In this document: positions 1-12,500 of the stretch, one piece after another | How the letters are laid out: every line of letters begins with the position of its first letter | Position numbering within the stretch: position 1 is the first letter of the stretch | NCBI GenBank assembly: GCA_021292165.1 | Contig: CM037879.1 | Span: forward strand, 246,885,797-246,949,796 | Direction of reading: 5' to 3' | DNA length: 64,000 nucleotides | DNA from: Shinisaurus crocodilurus | Lineage: Eukaryota > Chordata > Lepidosauria > Squamata > Shinisauridae | Position numbers and translations under genes: made by a program | The notes under the pieces: model-generated | Databases searched by the model: none | What the model saw: only the letters and a program-made list of their open reading frames with translations | What the model was told of the DNA's origin: nothing

Positions 1-145
1 ACTGGGGAAGAGCTGTAGCTCAGTAGTTGAATACATGCTTGGCATGCAGGTTCAATTCCTGCCATCTCTAGGTAGTGGTAGGAAAGATTAAAACTCTGGA
101 GAAACACTGCCAGTCAGTGTAGGCAATATTGAGCTTGTACAAGAC
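1..145 (+). repeat. tRNA-derived SINE, 5' part (type 2)
   Basis: Starts with a tRNA-like head, agctgtagctcagtagttga followed by box-B-like ggttcaattcc, and an unrelated body. The same family occurs on the minus strand near 10,983, 30,597 and 53,433. No clover-leaf with a CCA-ready acceptor stem, so it is not a tRNA gene. Runs off the left edge of the window. Confidence 0.6.
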
Positions 146-807
146 AACCAACTCGCCATGGTTCCATATATTTTGAATAATAAAATGAAACACCGCCTCT
201 GTTCTTCCGACATACTGTTGATACATAGAGCTCTGTAACTGCCACTAACTATTTGGGTTATTTTGGAAAACATTCTCTGGATTTCTCTCAAATGGTCTTC
301 CTCTAAAGTTTTTTGAATAGAAACCTAAGATGTGTTCAGGTTTTTTAAACTGGTAGTGGAAGTCTTAATTATTTCAAAGGAATTTCAAACAATTTATTGA
401 GAATTGAAGTACGTAACAGTCATTCCTACATGAGCTTTTTGTTGAACCATGAATATGAAATCCAAAGAACACTTGCAGTGCCAACGGAACAGGAAAATGT
501 TAATATTGTGAACCCATCTACAAGGGAGCTATACCAAGAAGGGGCAACACATGGGGTTATGGTAGCCTTGGATATAAAGGTATACCTGCTTTCCAGGGGT
601 AGTATCCCAACAGGGTTGCTGTGCTTATGCAGTTGACTTAGCACTAGCATAAGCAACCTCTAGCACGGGTTCTCAACCAGGGGGGAATTCCCCCTAGGGG
701 AATTTTAGGGTTTCAGGGAGTAATTGGGACCACAGACTCAAACTGTTGAAATATTGATCTTTCTACAAATTACAATTCTACAGATTGTACATAATCTACA
801 GGACATC

Positions 808-925
808 ATAGATTTCATAGATCATAGAGTTGGAAGGAGCCTACAAGGCTATCGAGTCCAACCGCCTGCTCAATGCAGGAAACTAGAGGAGGGGTCTCCC
901 ATCCAAGTAATAACCACACTATATT
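808..925 (-). repeat. 5S-rRNA-derived SINE with CR1-like tail, fragment
   Basis: Antisense: CR1-like tail (catagagttggaaggagcct) followed by the complement of the 5S box C region (gggtctcccatccaagtaat). Truncated before the 5S box A. See the plus-strand copy at 61,156 for the full structure. Confidence 0.65.
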
Positions 926-979
926 GTATGGCACAGATTAAATTAAAAATAAATATTTCACTTGTTATCTGTGGAAATA

Positions 980-1062
980 ATTCCATTTATAGTTATATAT
1001 TATATATTATATATATATAGTTATATATTATATGCATTTATAGTTATATATTATATGCAGTT
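980..1062. repeat. TA-rich microsatellite
   Basis: Imperfect tatatattatatgcatttatag units repeated several times next to the LINE fragment. Confidence 0.7.
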
Positions 1063-1400
1063 ACTTTACTCCCAACTCAAGGATGGAAAGCGGAATATCG
1101 GTGGTCAATATAAGAGGTTTAAAGATGTTCATAAGGCTAATCTAAAAAAATGCAATATAAACATCGAAAACTGGGAAGCTCTGGCCCATGAACGATCTAA
1201 ATGGAGGTTGGCCTTTCACAAAGGTTCCATGGACTTTGAAGAAGCCCGAGTGCAAGGTGAAAGGGAGAAACGTGCTAAGCGAAAAGCACGTCAAATGAAT
1301 CCTTTACAGGACCATCTTCTATCTGGTAACCTGTGTCCTCACTGTGGGAAGCTGTGTGGATCTAGAATTGGCCTCCACAGTCACTTACGGACCCATCGCT
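1060..1400 (+). pseudogene. Non-LTR retrotransposon ORF2 C-terminal fragment with a C2H2 finger
   Basis: Open frame reads GGQYKRFKDVHKANLKKCNI, then WEALAHERSKWR, ending in a CPHCGKLCGSRIGLHSH finger and LRTHR stop. This arrangement (basic helix, then WExLAxxRxxWR, then a terminal zinc finger) is typical of the end of some vertebrate LINE polyproteins. No RT domain is attached, so it is a 5'-truncated copy. Confidence 0.55.
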
Positions 1401-1604
1401 AGAGTCTACACAATCTTCTTTAGAATATCCTCCTTTTATCCCGGAAGACAATCTTACTCGGTCACGAGTGATCGCCTGATGATGATGATGCATATTATTT
1501 GGAATGCAACTTTTGAGTCAGACAATCTTGGAAAGGGAATGATATTCTGACATGGTGAAAAGGGTGCATGTGGCAAAAAAAGGTTGAGAACCACTGCTCT
1601 AGCA

Positions 1605-1971
1605 CAATGCCAAGCATAACCTGGCACAATGTTTCCCTAGAAAACCTGTTGCACTAGGCTACACTATTACAGTTGCACTAGAGGTTGCTTACGCTAGCGC
1701 TACGTCAATTGTGTAAGCAAAGTGGCCCACATGAATCCTGCACCAGCTGCGAGACCACTGTTGGATCCAGGTTGTCACCTGCACACAGTCTTGTCCAGGT
1801 TGATTTGTAAGCCCATTGAACTCTAGGGCTTGCTTGTAAGTTCGTATGCATAGATTCCAGTCTTAAAGAAGCTGCTCTGGATGGGTGTCCTTATTGACTC
1901 CTCTGTTGGCCATCACACAAATCCAGCAAAAAAAAAGATTAAATGAATCACTTAAGTATTTCTTCTTGTAG
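1605..1971. other. Unique-looking DNA, no gene seen
   Basis: Non-repetitive, no long frame or clear splice structure; 1,610-1,720 has short internal repeats of gcacaatg and cactag. Upstream flank of SLC25A3. Confidence 0.4.
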
Positions 1972-2055
1972 GAGTTCCTACAATCAAACGTACGGTAGCT
2001 TGTTCAGCAGCAAGCCATGGTGATGTGCCAAAGTACCCATCACCAAAAGATGTAG
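1972..2055 (+). other. Exon-like open stretch of unknown origin
   Basis: 84 nt bounded by a good acceptor (tatttcttcttgtag) and donor (gtgagt). Only one frame is open, reading VPTIKRTVACSAASHGDVPK and YPSPKDV with a split codon at each end; the length is a multiple of three. It lies 1.3 kb upstream of the SLC25A3 ATG on the same strand. In mammals the next gene upstream is TMPO, but I do not recognise this peptide as TMPO or as SLC25A3. It could be a cassette exon of an upstream gene, an upstream SLC25A3 exon or chance. Confidence 0.3.
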
Positions 2056-2384
2056 GTGAGTTATGTAACATCCTTGATATTGCAAGGATGTGAGTTTCCT
2101 TCTGGGATGATATACTCCCTAAATGCATGCTAGTTGGATAATTTTTATTTCAAGATGCATTTTTTAAAATCTTTTTTCATAGTAAATATAAAATTGATAA
2201 CCAATTAAAACAAATTAATGCTTGAACTGATCTGTGTAAAATATATATTCACAACTAACTTAAAGTCCATACCCTTCCTTTATGTGATAAATTTGGCCAT
2301 TATATTGCCAATATTTCATGACAGAATAGTGGCAGTAGATGGCACCATAAAATGCTCTTTGCAAGTTAAGCAGCTAAAGGTGCA

Positions 2385-2510
2385 ATTCTATGCATGTTTA
2401 TAGACAAAAAAATGGCCTACAATTCCCAGCATTCCCCAGCTAGCATGGCTGGCTGGGGCATGCTGGGAGTGGTAGGCCTTTTTTCTGTCATAGGATTGTG
2501 CCCTAAAATA
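2385..2510. mobile_element. Palindromic MITE, CAATCCTATG family (subtype b)
   Basis: Fold-back: gtgcaattctatgcatgttt at one end and the complementary ataggattgtgccc at the other, around a ctacaattcccagcat / atgctgggagtggtag inner palindrome. Related copies at 26,008 and 44,507. Confidence 0.65.
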
Positions 2511-2829
2511 ACCTTGGTGCTTGCCTGTCTTGCAAATCAAATAACAAAACGGAATTCCAACATCACATTTTTTCCTGTTGTATAACTGATGTTATGAAAA
2601 TTCTGAAATATGCTGAACTACTCTAGCCATAGGCAATTTAAATTCCAAACCGCAGATCTTAGTACACGAAGCTTTTAAAAAGCCCCATCGCAAAATTCCT
2701 GTAAGGAATGCATGAGCAAGGGCGTTGACTACTAGGCAACTTCCGCTCCCTTTGTCTTCCACTAGACTCAACGTCATCAAGACTTTAATCCGGTTGATGC
2801 CAGACTCACGATGGTCCAACTGAGGCGGC

Positions 2830-3530
2830 CCTGCCTTCAAGGTCTCTCAACCTGCGTCGAGGCCTATCCGCTCCGCTCGCTACTCTACGGCCGTCTCTAG
2901 GCTTGACGCGGCCGGGGAGGGGGACGGAGCTAAAAGCGGCCGAGCTTGAAAAGTGGGCAGGGTTGGCTCTTGAGAACGTCAGTGAAGTGACACCAAACTC
3001 GTGGGGGCTTGCCGCCCAATCGCAATGTGCCTTTCTGGACGACCGCCCCGCCCCTTGCGTCAGAGAAGGACAAAGTCATTGAGGAAGGGTGATATTCGGC
3101 CTTTAAGTGGAGCCGCCGGCACAGTAACGGAACGAGGAGGGGGTCCCGCCATTTTAGAAGGTGAGTCCCTAAGAGGGGGGTTTGGGGGCGGGGGTGGAAG
3201 GGGGAGAAGAGGTGGTGCCTCGCGCTCCCGCGCTGCGTGCCAGAGTTCGCCCGCAGCCACTGGCGGGGCAATTTCTCCGCATGCGATGCGCTCCTTACTA
3301 AGCCCATCTCTGCTTCCCCCACTTCAAGCTTCCTGCCGCCATGTTCTCGTCTATCGCGCCGCTTGTGCGGCTCAACCCATTCCACGCTCCTCATCTGCAA
3401 TTACAGCAAGACAGCCTCACCCTGAGGAAGCGCCCGGCTGAACCCGCGGGGGCCTCGTGCACTCGGCGGAGCTTGGCAGCCGCTTCCGCAGAGGGTGAGT
3501 AAGTGGGCAGAGGGAGGGGAGATGAACGTC
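2830..3530 (+). promoter_or_regulatory. SLC25A3: SLC25A3 CpG-rich promoter and non-coding first exon
   Basis: GC- and CpG-dense block (many gcgg, ccgc, cgcg) against an A/T-rich background, with no clear TATA box. A likely non-coding exon ends at 3160 in attttagaag before donor gtgagt; the next exon starts near 3329 and carries the ATG at 3341. This matches the mammalian gene, where exon 1 is untranslated. The transcription start itself cannot be read from sequence. Confidence 0.7.
3341..3494 (+). CDS. SLC25A3: SLC25A3 first coding exon: start codon and mitochondrial presequence
   Basis: Encodes [20 protein letters not shown] and a further 31 residues rich in Arg, Ala and Ser with few acids, as expected of a matrix-targeting presequence. 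It ends one base into a codon at the strong donor gtgagt (3495). The exon probably begins at 3329 after the acceptor ttcaag, so about 12 nt of 5'UTR precede the ATG. The large intron that follows runs to the alternative exons 3A/3B. Confidence 0.93.
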
Positions 3531-6500
3531 GCCGTTGCTCCCACGTGAGGGTTTCCCGGGTTTTGTTGTTTCGTTTTTTGCATTCGCTCCCTGGTGAGGC
3601 GTTAGTGGCTGTGCTCGCCTGGTACTACTTGGAGGACAAGGAAGGTCATCGAGGCTCTGGCTTATGCCGGGTCCAGGGTACCTAATCTAGGCTGAACGCC
3701 TTTCGTTTCCCTTCAGTTAAAGGGTCTGGGTACTTCCCTTTAGAGCCCTATCCTCCCTTGTTTAGGCCTAGGAAAGGCTTGCTCTGCGACCTTGGGGCCG
3801 GAAGGCCTCAAGCCGACCTATGCCGTTCATCTGGCTGGGAGCATTTATCTGTATAGGGTCGCCCTGCTTTAGGCCACAGTCCACTTAAGCAAAGTGGCTT
3901 AAGGATGCTGCCTGTGGAGAAATCCTTGGCTAATAGAAAAGGACTTGTCTCCATAGTAACTAGTTAGCATGCTGTTCCTCCCGTGTAGGTAAATCTTACC
4001 TTAAAGTGTGTGTGTGTGTGGTGGGGAGATGGGATGCACAAGGTCACAGTTAGAATGACACTGAAGAGAATGGTCGGGACTTTGAATTGAATGGTTGTGC
4101 TGCCCGGTTAGTTTATTTAGTACTTGCTGTGTTTTAATTTTGGTTTTAAATGTTTTAACCATTTTAACTGATGAGATTTTTAATTTATGATGTATTTTAA
4201 TCTTTGATTTTGTAAAGCACTTAGATAAGTTTTTTTAGATATGGTAAGTGGTACATAAATTGATTAAATAAATAAAATTATGTGGGAATATTTAATTTCA
4301 TAAAACTGTACCCTGCCAGCGGTTGTTCCCACTGTTCTAGTGGTGCCACATCAGTTTCCTTACAGTGAAGCCATCTGTATTATTGGGCCTTTCACTGTAA
4401 GGAAACTGATGTGGCACCACATCAGGTCCAGTGGACCACCACATTAGAGCTAAATTGAAGTGTGTCTTGTAGCACCCGAGAGACTAACAGATCTTTTGTG
4501 GTCTGTGGAATGACTAATAGAGCCTGCATTGTCAGATGCATGAAACATTAGCTTGTTGTGAATCTTCACTGTACTTATTTTATAAACTCATTTTATATAC
4601 ATTTGAGTTGATCATAGAAATGTTGGCGACTGTACCTCTTGCATTTCATAGCCTCTGGCTCTACTGTTCCATTTTTCCCCATTGTACCTGTGAATGGTAT
4701 ATACGTGCTGACTGAGGATAAGTGAATGCATGTGGCACAGTGCAAGTTTCATTAGGGATGAATTTACTTTTAAGTAAGCATACTTAAGATTGTGCCATAG
4801 ATCTGAAGGTTAAACCAACTGTGTCCTCCTGCCAGTGGAACAGCATGTACTAGTGGAATGGATTCCCCCTCTCCCCTGCTGTCGTCCCCCCCCCAAATCT
4901 GTTCCAGGGGGCTGGGGGAAGGGAAGCTCCATCACTGAAGCAGAAATTTGTTTGTGCAATGTTGGATGTCACCCTCTTTTTAAGGTGCCACAAGACACAA
5001 GGTTTTGACACAATTGAAATACTTGGTTACTCTTCCTGTTTCCTAGAAGGTTTGTTATTTACAGTTGGGGGTTTCTGTCGTAAGGGCATTCCTATGGAAG
5101 TAACTTGGCCTTGATATCCATAGTGAAAACAACAGAGAACAATCCTATAGTCCCTGGTAGAGCATCCCAGGGAACATAGGATTGTTCAGAGTCTCCCTCT
5201 AAAGGCTGTCACCACTGGTATAACTTTGGGAGGGGGATGAGTTCTGATGCCTCTACAGTAATACCTCGGTTTACGAGGGAAAATTTGGCATAAATTTACA
5301 TTTGAAAGACGAGCAAGTCTCTGCAACACTTCACATTTTGAGAGGAAGGGCCTTCTCAGTGGTTGTGCCAACACAGTTGTGGAACTTCTTCCCAAGGCAT
5401 CTGATATGAGGGGGCCCTGGGCAAGCTGCACCATCCTGTTGCAGATAGGGAAATTTGCAAGATAGGGAAATGTGCAGATAGGGAAATTTCACCCTAGGAA
5501 GCTGCTGCCTCATGTGGCTCCTGTTGCGAGATGTCTTTCAAATGTAAATTTATGCTAGAAACGCCACAGGGCTTCCCTGGAGGTGAGGCGCCCTCCGTGC
5601 TGCTGCACCAGCTGGCTGAGCTTCCCTGGAGGCCAAAGCTTTGCCTGGCTCCCTTGCAGGGAGACACGTGGAGACGCTCCCACCTCTCCCTCCCTTTGCA
5701 AGCAGCGGCCGCTGCTAGTCTCCAAGCCAGGGAGACGCATGGAGCCGCTCCCACCTCTCCCTACCTTTGCAAGTGGCGGCTGCAGCGTCCCCCTCCTTTT
5801 GCAAGCGGTGGCCACGGCTCCCTCCATGGGGCTCCCTGCCAGGGAGCCGACAAAGCAGTGATTAAATGGTTGTGGAAAGAATCATCTGAGTTCCCATTAT
5901 TTCTAATGGGGAAACTCGCTTTGATGTACGAGTACTTTGGATTACGAGCATGGCTCCGGAACGGATTATGCTTGTAATCCAAGGTATTACTGTATCTCGC
6001 AGCCACCAAAGTGGAAAGCTGGCTGCTTCCCAAGGTCGCAAATGTGGCCTTGGAGGGAGAGAAAGAGGGGTGTCCCAGGGGGAGAGGAAAGGAGAGGCTG
6101 GAATATGAGAAATCCTATGGCCTCGCCAGCCCCCAGCAGTATGCTTTCTCTAGATGGGCATAAAGGCACCTTTAGAGAAAAAGGAGGACAGAGAGGTGAC
6201 AACAATCACTTGATGCTCCTCCCATCTTTCTGGCAACAGCCTGGCATGATGGCGTTGGATACTTGGAAGCTTCAGAGGCTTGCTTCTAAGGGTTCTACAG
6301 TTGTAACTTTTCTCTTTAAAGCCCAGCAGGTAATTATGTGCATTCTCCATTAAGCTCAGTCTCCTGCTATAAAAGTGAACCAAAGAAATTCTAAGTGCTA
6401 AAACTTGTTGCTAGCAATGACCTTCTGAAGATTACAATTGTCCATTTAATGGCAAGAGTTCCCAAATTATCTTTAGGGGTCAGTGCTTGTGGCTTTGGGG

Positions 6501-9500
6501 CAGAAGTTTTCAATTCAAGATTTATAGATTTCATAGATCATAGAGTTGGAAGGGGCCTACAAGGCCATCGAGTCCAACCCCCTGCTCAATGCAGGAAACT
6601 AGAGGAGGGGTCTCCCATCCAAGTAATAACTAGGCCTGACCCTGCTTAGTTTTCCACGCTCAGACAACTTACACTTAAGAAAAATTCTATTGAATAAGCA
6701 ACCAGGATATATTCTACAACTACAAAGATAAGGAGTTGGTCACTTGAGGATCTAAAGAACCTGAGACTGTTTATAAGGATGCCTAAAGAATTATGTGATA
6801 ACTTGTATGTGATAACTGATTTAGTTGAATCAGTTCTTACAAGAGAATCTGAACTCAAGACCTGCTAATGTTTAAAACAATGAACATATACCTCAGTTTA
6901 AAGTCATTTAAATGCAACTTTTTAGTTCTGGCCTCATTTTGACTTAATTGGACATTTGACCTATTCTTACACTTCTGTGGTCTTGTACAGGGTGTTTCAT
7001 GGGAAATGCATTGCCTTAAGCCAGCCTTCCCACAACCTGGACTACAACTCCCATCATTCCCAGCCAGCATGGTCCATGTAGGCTGTGGATGATGGGAGTT
7101 GTAGTCCAAACACCTATGGAGGGTTCCAGGTTGGGTAAGTTTGGCTTAAGCGAATGTAGCTTTGATTAAATACCTTTCTCATTCCCTTTTCCTGTGTGAT
7201 AGTTACGATCATATTTTGAATCCTATTGTCTGCACTCTGGAAATGTTCTGTTGTAATAAGATAACATAGGTCTCTTTGCTAAGTAGCATCGCACCCTATG
7301 TGTATAACCATTTGCATGGCAATGAGATAACTTCCTTAGGTTTCCCAAACAAGCCCAGTTTCACCTCTGTATCTGTAGGTGGTGTCCACTTAAAATATCA
7401 TAAAACTCCTATTGCTTAAAATGACATTCATAAAGGAATTCTGATATTCTTGCTTGTACCGGGTTAAATACAGTGTTGAAGCTTATGTGTGAACTGAGAT
7501 CCATATCTAATTACACTGAGAATGTCAAATGGCAAAAACACAATAAAAAGGGGATATGCTTTAAGTTGGCTTACAACCACTTCATAAATTAAAAATACTG
7601 GGGGGAAACTTTGTTTAGGGAAAAAGTTAAATTTATTGAGAACTACTAGATCATTATATTAAAATGGCACTCCTATAGTTTGCCAACTTGTACTTATTTA
7701 TCTTTCTAAGCAGAAGAATACAGCTGTGCATATGGCTCTGGCAGATTCTTCCTCCTTTGTGGCCTTGGTGGGATTCTTAGCTGTGGTACCACACACACAG
7801 CATTGGTTCCTTTAGATCTCGTTAAATGCCGAATTCAGGTTTGATTGCATGTCCTATCGGATGAGTTACATAGCATGATAAAGTGTGAAATCTTACTAAC
7901 CAAAATTAAGTGAGGTTTGGATTTCACCCAGATGAGGTTTTTATAACGTTGCATGTAGCTTACTTAACAGCATGGTGTGTCTTTTCTTTGCTGCAGAAGA
8001 ACACAGTTGTGAATATGGATCACTCAAGTTTTATGCTCTCTGTGGCTTTGGTGGGGTCCTAAGTTGTGGTCTGACACACACAGCAGTTGTACCTTTGGAT
8101 TTAGTGAAGTGCCGCATCCAGGTTTGTATGTTGCTAAACATCATGCACGTACATCTTTTTTTGTTATGGAGCTGTAGCACTTGAAAAACCCAACCCATTT
8201 AATCACTATTAATAATAGTCAATAGTAACCATGCAAACACTTGGAGTTAAGTGAAACCAAATAATATAGCTTTCAAAATCATGACTTAACCTGAGCTTCT
8301 AGTGCTATGAGATTGTCATGTAAAGTATAAGACTCTGGAGTAATTAAACACTAGTAGATTACAAATATAGGTTAAAAAAACAGCTGCTTTGAAATCTTGT
8401 AAGAAATCTCCTTCACAAAATTGATTCAAGTGTTATGTTTCTCTAAAGCAGCTAAAGGTCTTGAGGAAATGTTATTGACCTGTATGTGATCCATACTACA
8501 GAAAATGTAATCCTGCTCATACTGAAGTCAGAAAGGCCAGAAAGTAAGAGGAAGGTGAAACGGAACAAGTCAGTAGAGGGCGACATGAGGTAGGAAGGTA
8601 GCACCAGAGAGTATTGAAGTCTGTATGACATCTGTATTAAACAGTATTAATATATTACCAATTGCTGCATAAAGTACTTTAGGATTATTGAACAGCTCAG
8701 TTTGTTTTTGTTCTCCAATTGCATATCTAGGCAAACCAAAAATAGCTGAATAAATTTCAGCTGTTTTCATAGCATTTATGCACAATTTTTCTGAGTACTG
8801 TTAAGTGAGTTTTTCCCCTTGGTGCTATAGGTGGGGCCAAATTTTGAATGTCTCCATCCTGGCACTTCCCTTTCATACTTTAAAGTATTATCTTTCCATT
8901 AAATATCGAATACCCATATTGTTTCACTTATGCAAGTAGTATTTACTGCAAAATAATATAAAACATTTCCTCATAAATAATGCAAGTTTAATATGAGGTG
9001 CTTTATTTAAGAAATTAGAATATTGGGCAGCTAAAATTATTGTCTGTTGTACAGAACTGCACTGTAAGTTATTGCTACAAGTCTACCTGGAAGTAAGCAT
9101 CATTGGGTTCAATGGGACTTACCCCAAGGAAAGGTAAGGATTGCAGCCTTAATTGTATGGTGCATCACAGCTTCCAGCATACCATATGGGATAATATATG
9201 CTATTAGAATCTGGTGTGTTGTTTCCAAATTACTCCTAGTTTAGGTTAGATATGTTGCATTTCTGTATTTCATATAAATATATTTCATTGGCTTCAAAAC
9301 TTGGAAATATTATACTTGAATTCCTGTTTGTGCCCTTTACCTTTCTGGTTGTTATAGAACTTTCTCCTCTGTTCATCTTGAAGATTTACCATACTTCAGT
9401 AAACTCCTGAAGTCCCCTAACTTCACCTTGCCACTGTCACTTGACTTGTCCCTTTGTCACTACAAATTCATACCTGATATTTCCCTTCACTCCAGTCTTA

Positions 9501-12500
9501 TCCAGTTGATACAGATTCTAAGCTCTCTTAAAGAATACTTCTATCACTTCAGTGCTCTGTACAAATGCCTACATGTTTGGATTAAACTGGTGGTAGTTGT
9601 GAATGTCTGGAAGGGTAAAATGTTGTTTGTCTTCCAAAACTTGTTTAGGTGGATCCACAAAAATATAAGAGCATTTTCAAGGGGTTTTCCATTACCATCA
9701 AAGAAGATGGTGTTCGTGGCTTGGCCAAAGGATGGGCTCCAACCTTTTTTGGATATTCCATGCAAGGGCTCTGCAAATTTGGTTTCTATGAAGTCTTCAA
9801 GGTCCTATATGGCAACATGTTGGGAGAAGTAAGCTTTTTTTCCTGCACTTCTTAATTCCCCTTTATTAGTTATTTATCCAGTAGAGATCACATGAAAATT
9901 TTTGGTTTTTTGCAACTTATTTCAGGAAAATGCGTATCTGTGGCGTACATCATTGTACCTGGCTGCATCTGCCAGTGCAGAGTTCTTTGCTGATATTGCT
10001 CTGGCTCCAATGGAAGCTGCTAAGGTTCGCATTCAGACTCAGCCCGGATATGCTAACACACTGAGGCAAGCAGCTCCAAAAATGTTTGCAGAAGAAGGCG
10101 TTTGGGCGTAAGTATTAGCAACCGTTAAGGCATGGTGCAAAAGTATTCTTGAACCCTCTTGCACATGGCCATTGTATATGAATTGTTAAATGTTGACGAT
10201 GGACATTCTAGCTTTAAACGTTAGCACAGTTCTGAATATGATCAAACTATATAGCAAGTATTGATGTATAGCATTTCTGAAGCGATATGAGCCAACATGC
10301 TCCCTTAGATCCATCTTTGTTTGATGGCTCTTGTGCTGAGTTCTGCTTATAGCTTTGGCTACTGAGTAGTTCCAGTTAAGAGAGATCAGCAACTTTATGG
10401 TTGTACAGTCAAAGATGCTTGAGTCATTGGCATGTGAGAATAATATACCTTCACTCTAGTCTCTTATGTTCTGATAGAAATGGCTTTACTGTCATTTTCT
10501 ACTATCAGGATTTGGCTGGAGTGTGGACATGTTTATCATTTACTTGAAAGATTAAGGGTAAGAAGGACTGTTACACACATTGTCCTTTCTGGAGCAAGTC
10601 AGGCATGTCTAACTTGAGAGCCAGTGTGGTGTGGTGGTGAGAGTGTTGGACTGGGACTTGGGAGATCCGGGTTCTAGTCCCCGCTTGGCCATGAAACTCA
10701 CTGGGTGACTTTGGGCCAGTCACTGACTCTCAGCCTAACCTACCTCACAGGGTTGTTGTGAGGATAAAGTGGAGAGAAGGAGGATTATGTAAGCCTCCTT
10801 CTCTTGGGTTCCTTGCAGGAAAAAAGGTGGGGTATAAATATAATAAATAAATAAAACTTCATTTGAAGTTGGTGGGACTCCTGGATTGTGCCTGATCTGC
10901 AGCTGGTGTGGAAGAAACTTCATAATATAACTCAAATGAATATTCACGTGAGAAGGCACCAATAAGCTTGTGGCATCTTAAACCATTGGTCCATCTTGTC
11001 TACATTGGCTGGTACCAACTCTCCAGGGTGTCAGACAGGATTCTTTCCCAGTGCTACCTGGAGATACCAGGGATTGAATCTGTGACCTGCATGCAAAGCA
11101 TGTGCCCTATCACTGATCTTACAACGCTTTTAAATAGCTTAATTGTGGGGAAATGAATAAGCACATACTGAATTCCTGTTTGTCTTCCAGAGTAAATCCA
11201 GATGAAAATCAGTTAAATTTAAGTTTCCTTTTTTGTTTGTTTGTTTCTACTCTGAAGTTTCTACAAAGGTGTTGCTCCCTTATGGATGAGGCAGATTCCA
11301 TACACAATGATGAAGTTTGCCTGCTTTGAACGAACTGTGGAAGCTCTTTACAAATATGTTGTTCCCAAACCAAGGAGTGAATGTTCAAAAGCAGAACAGC
11401 TGGTTGTTACATTTGTAGCGGGTTATATTGGTAAGGAAAGATTTCTTAACCTTCAGAAATGTTATAGTTGTAATGCCTATAGCAGCCTTCCCCAAACTGG
11501 TGCCCTCCAGATCCCGAGTCCGAGCCAGCATGGCCAGTGGTCAGGAATGCTGGGAGTTGTAGTCCAAAACATCTGGAGGGTAGTATCCTGTGAGGCAGAT
11601 CTGCCTCTGCTGGTTCTGTTGCACTTGCTCACACAACGGGGCTTTGGCACTTCAAAAAAAATAACCCTGGGAACAAGTGGAAACTCTAGTTATCGGATCA
11701 GGACACATCAGGGGAGCTTCCTTATGTGATCTCCACTGACCTGCCCAGTTCCAGAAACGAGTGATTCTGCTCATTTAGGTTATTTTTAGAAGTGTCAAAG
11801 CTCCATTGCGCAAGCGGTGGGTCCTGCAAGTGCATGGACACAATAGGATACTACCTACTGTTTAGTGAGGCTCGGACTATGTTTTTCATAGGCATGACTA
11901 TTTATCTGATACATATTTTTTGAAGTTACAGGGGCATCTAATGATATGAAGCATCTAAAGCACCAATTTTTTAAAGAGTTCTGTTTAGGCCCCAACAGGC
12001 ACATAGCAGAATAGTACTCTGCATCTACTACAGATCCCTCTGGATCTTGAAGTGAGAGTAATTACTTGGATATCAACCCTTATAACGGGAAATGTGCATG
12101 CTCCCAAATGTCTATTAACACACTTGAAGAAAAGTTCTGTAATGCTAACAATGAGTAACAGAGGTCTTATCTCCCTGTAGCAGTTGTGGACTAGTCAGTT
12201 GTTGAAATAGAATTTCATTGATATAGATATAAAACACATTAATAAATAAATTTAAAATTAATGGAAGTAATTTCCTTTCAGCGGGTATCTTCTGTGCCAT
12301 TGTCTCACATCCTGCTGATTCTGTGGTGTCTGTGTTGAACAAAGAAAAGGGCAGTTCAGCTCTTGAAGTGCTGAAGAGGCTGGGAATCAAAGGTGAGGAT
12401 TCAAACAGATGTTGAACTCTAAAAATGCATGAATGCTTCCAAGTACTAATATTGTTGTGTGTTCCAACAGGAGTATGGAAGGGTCTTTTTGCCCGTATCA

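Larger units (their letters stand above)
666..1596. mobile_element. hAT (Charlie-type) DNA transposon with nested insertions
   Basis: Ends read ggttctcaacc and ggttgagaaccactg as inverted repeats. It is flanked by an exact 8-bp target duplication CTCTAGCA (658-665 and 1597-1604). Inside sit a 5S-derived SINE (about 808-925) and a LINE C-terminal fragment (about 1,060-1,400). No transposase frame is left. Confidence 0.75.

Noticed and set aside
1..60. tRNA-like sequence at the left edge
   Set aside because: Has an A-box/B-box look but no consistent acceptor stem, and the same sequence recurs as a SINE.
3001..3441. 146-codon frame overlapping SLC25A3 exon 1
   Set aside because: Different frame from the carrier, Arg/Gly-rich, explained by CpG-island composition.
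5531..5977. 148-codon frame
   Set aside because: Lies within the GC-rich middle of a TA-flanked MITE; no recognisable motif.
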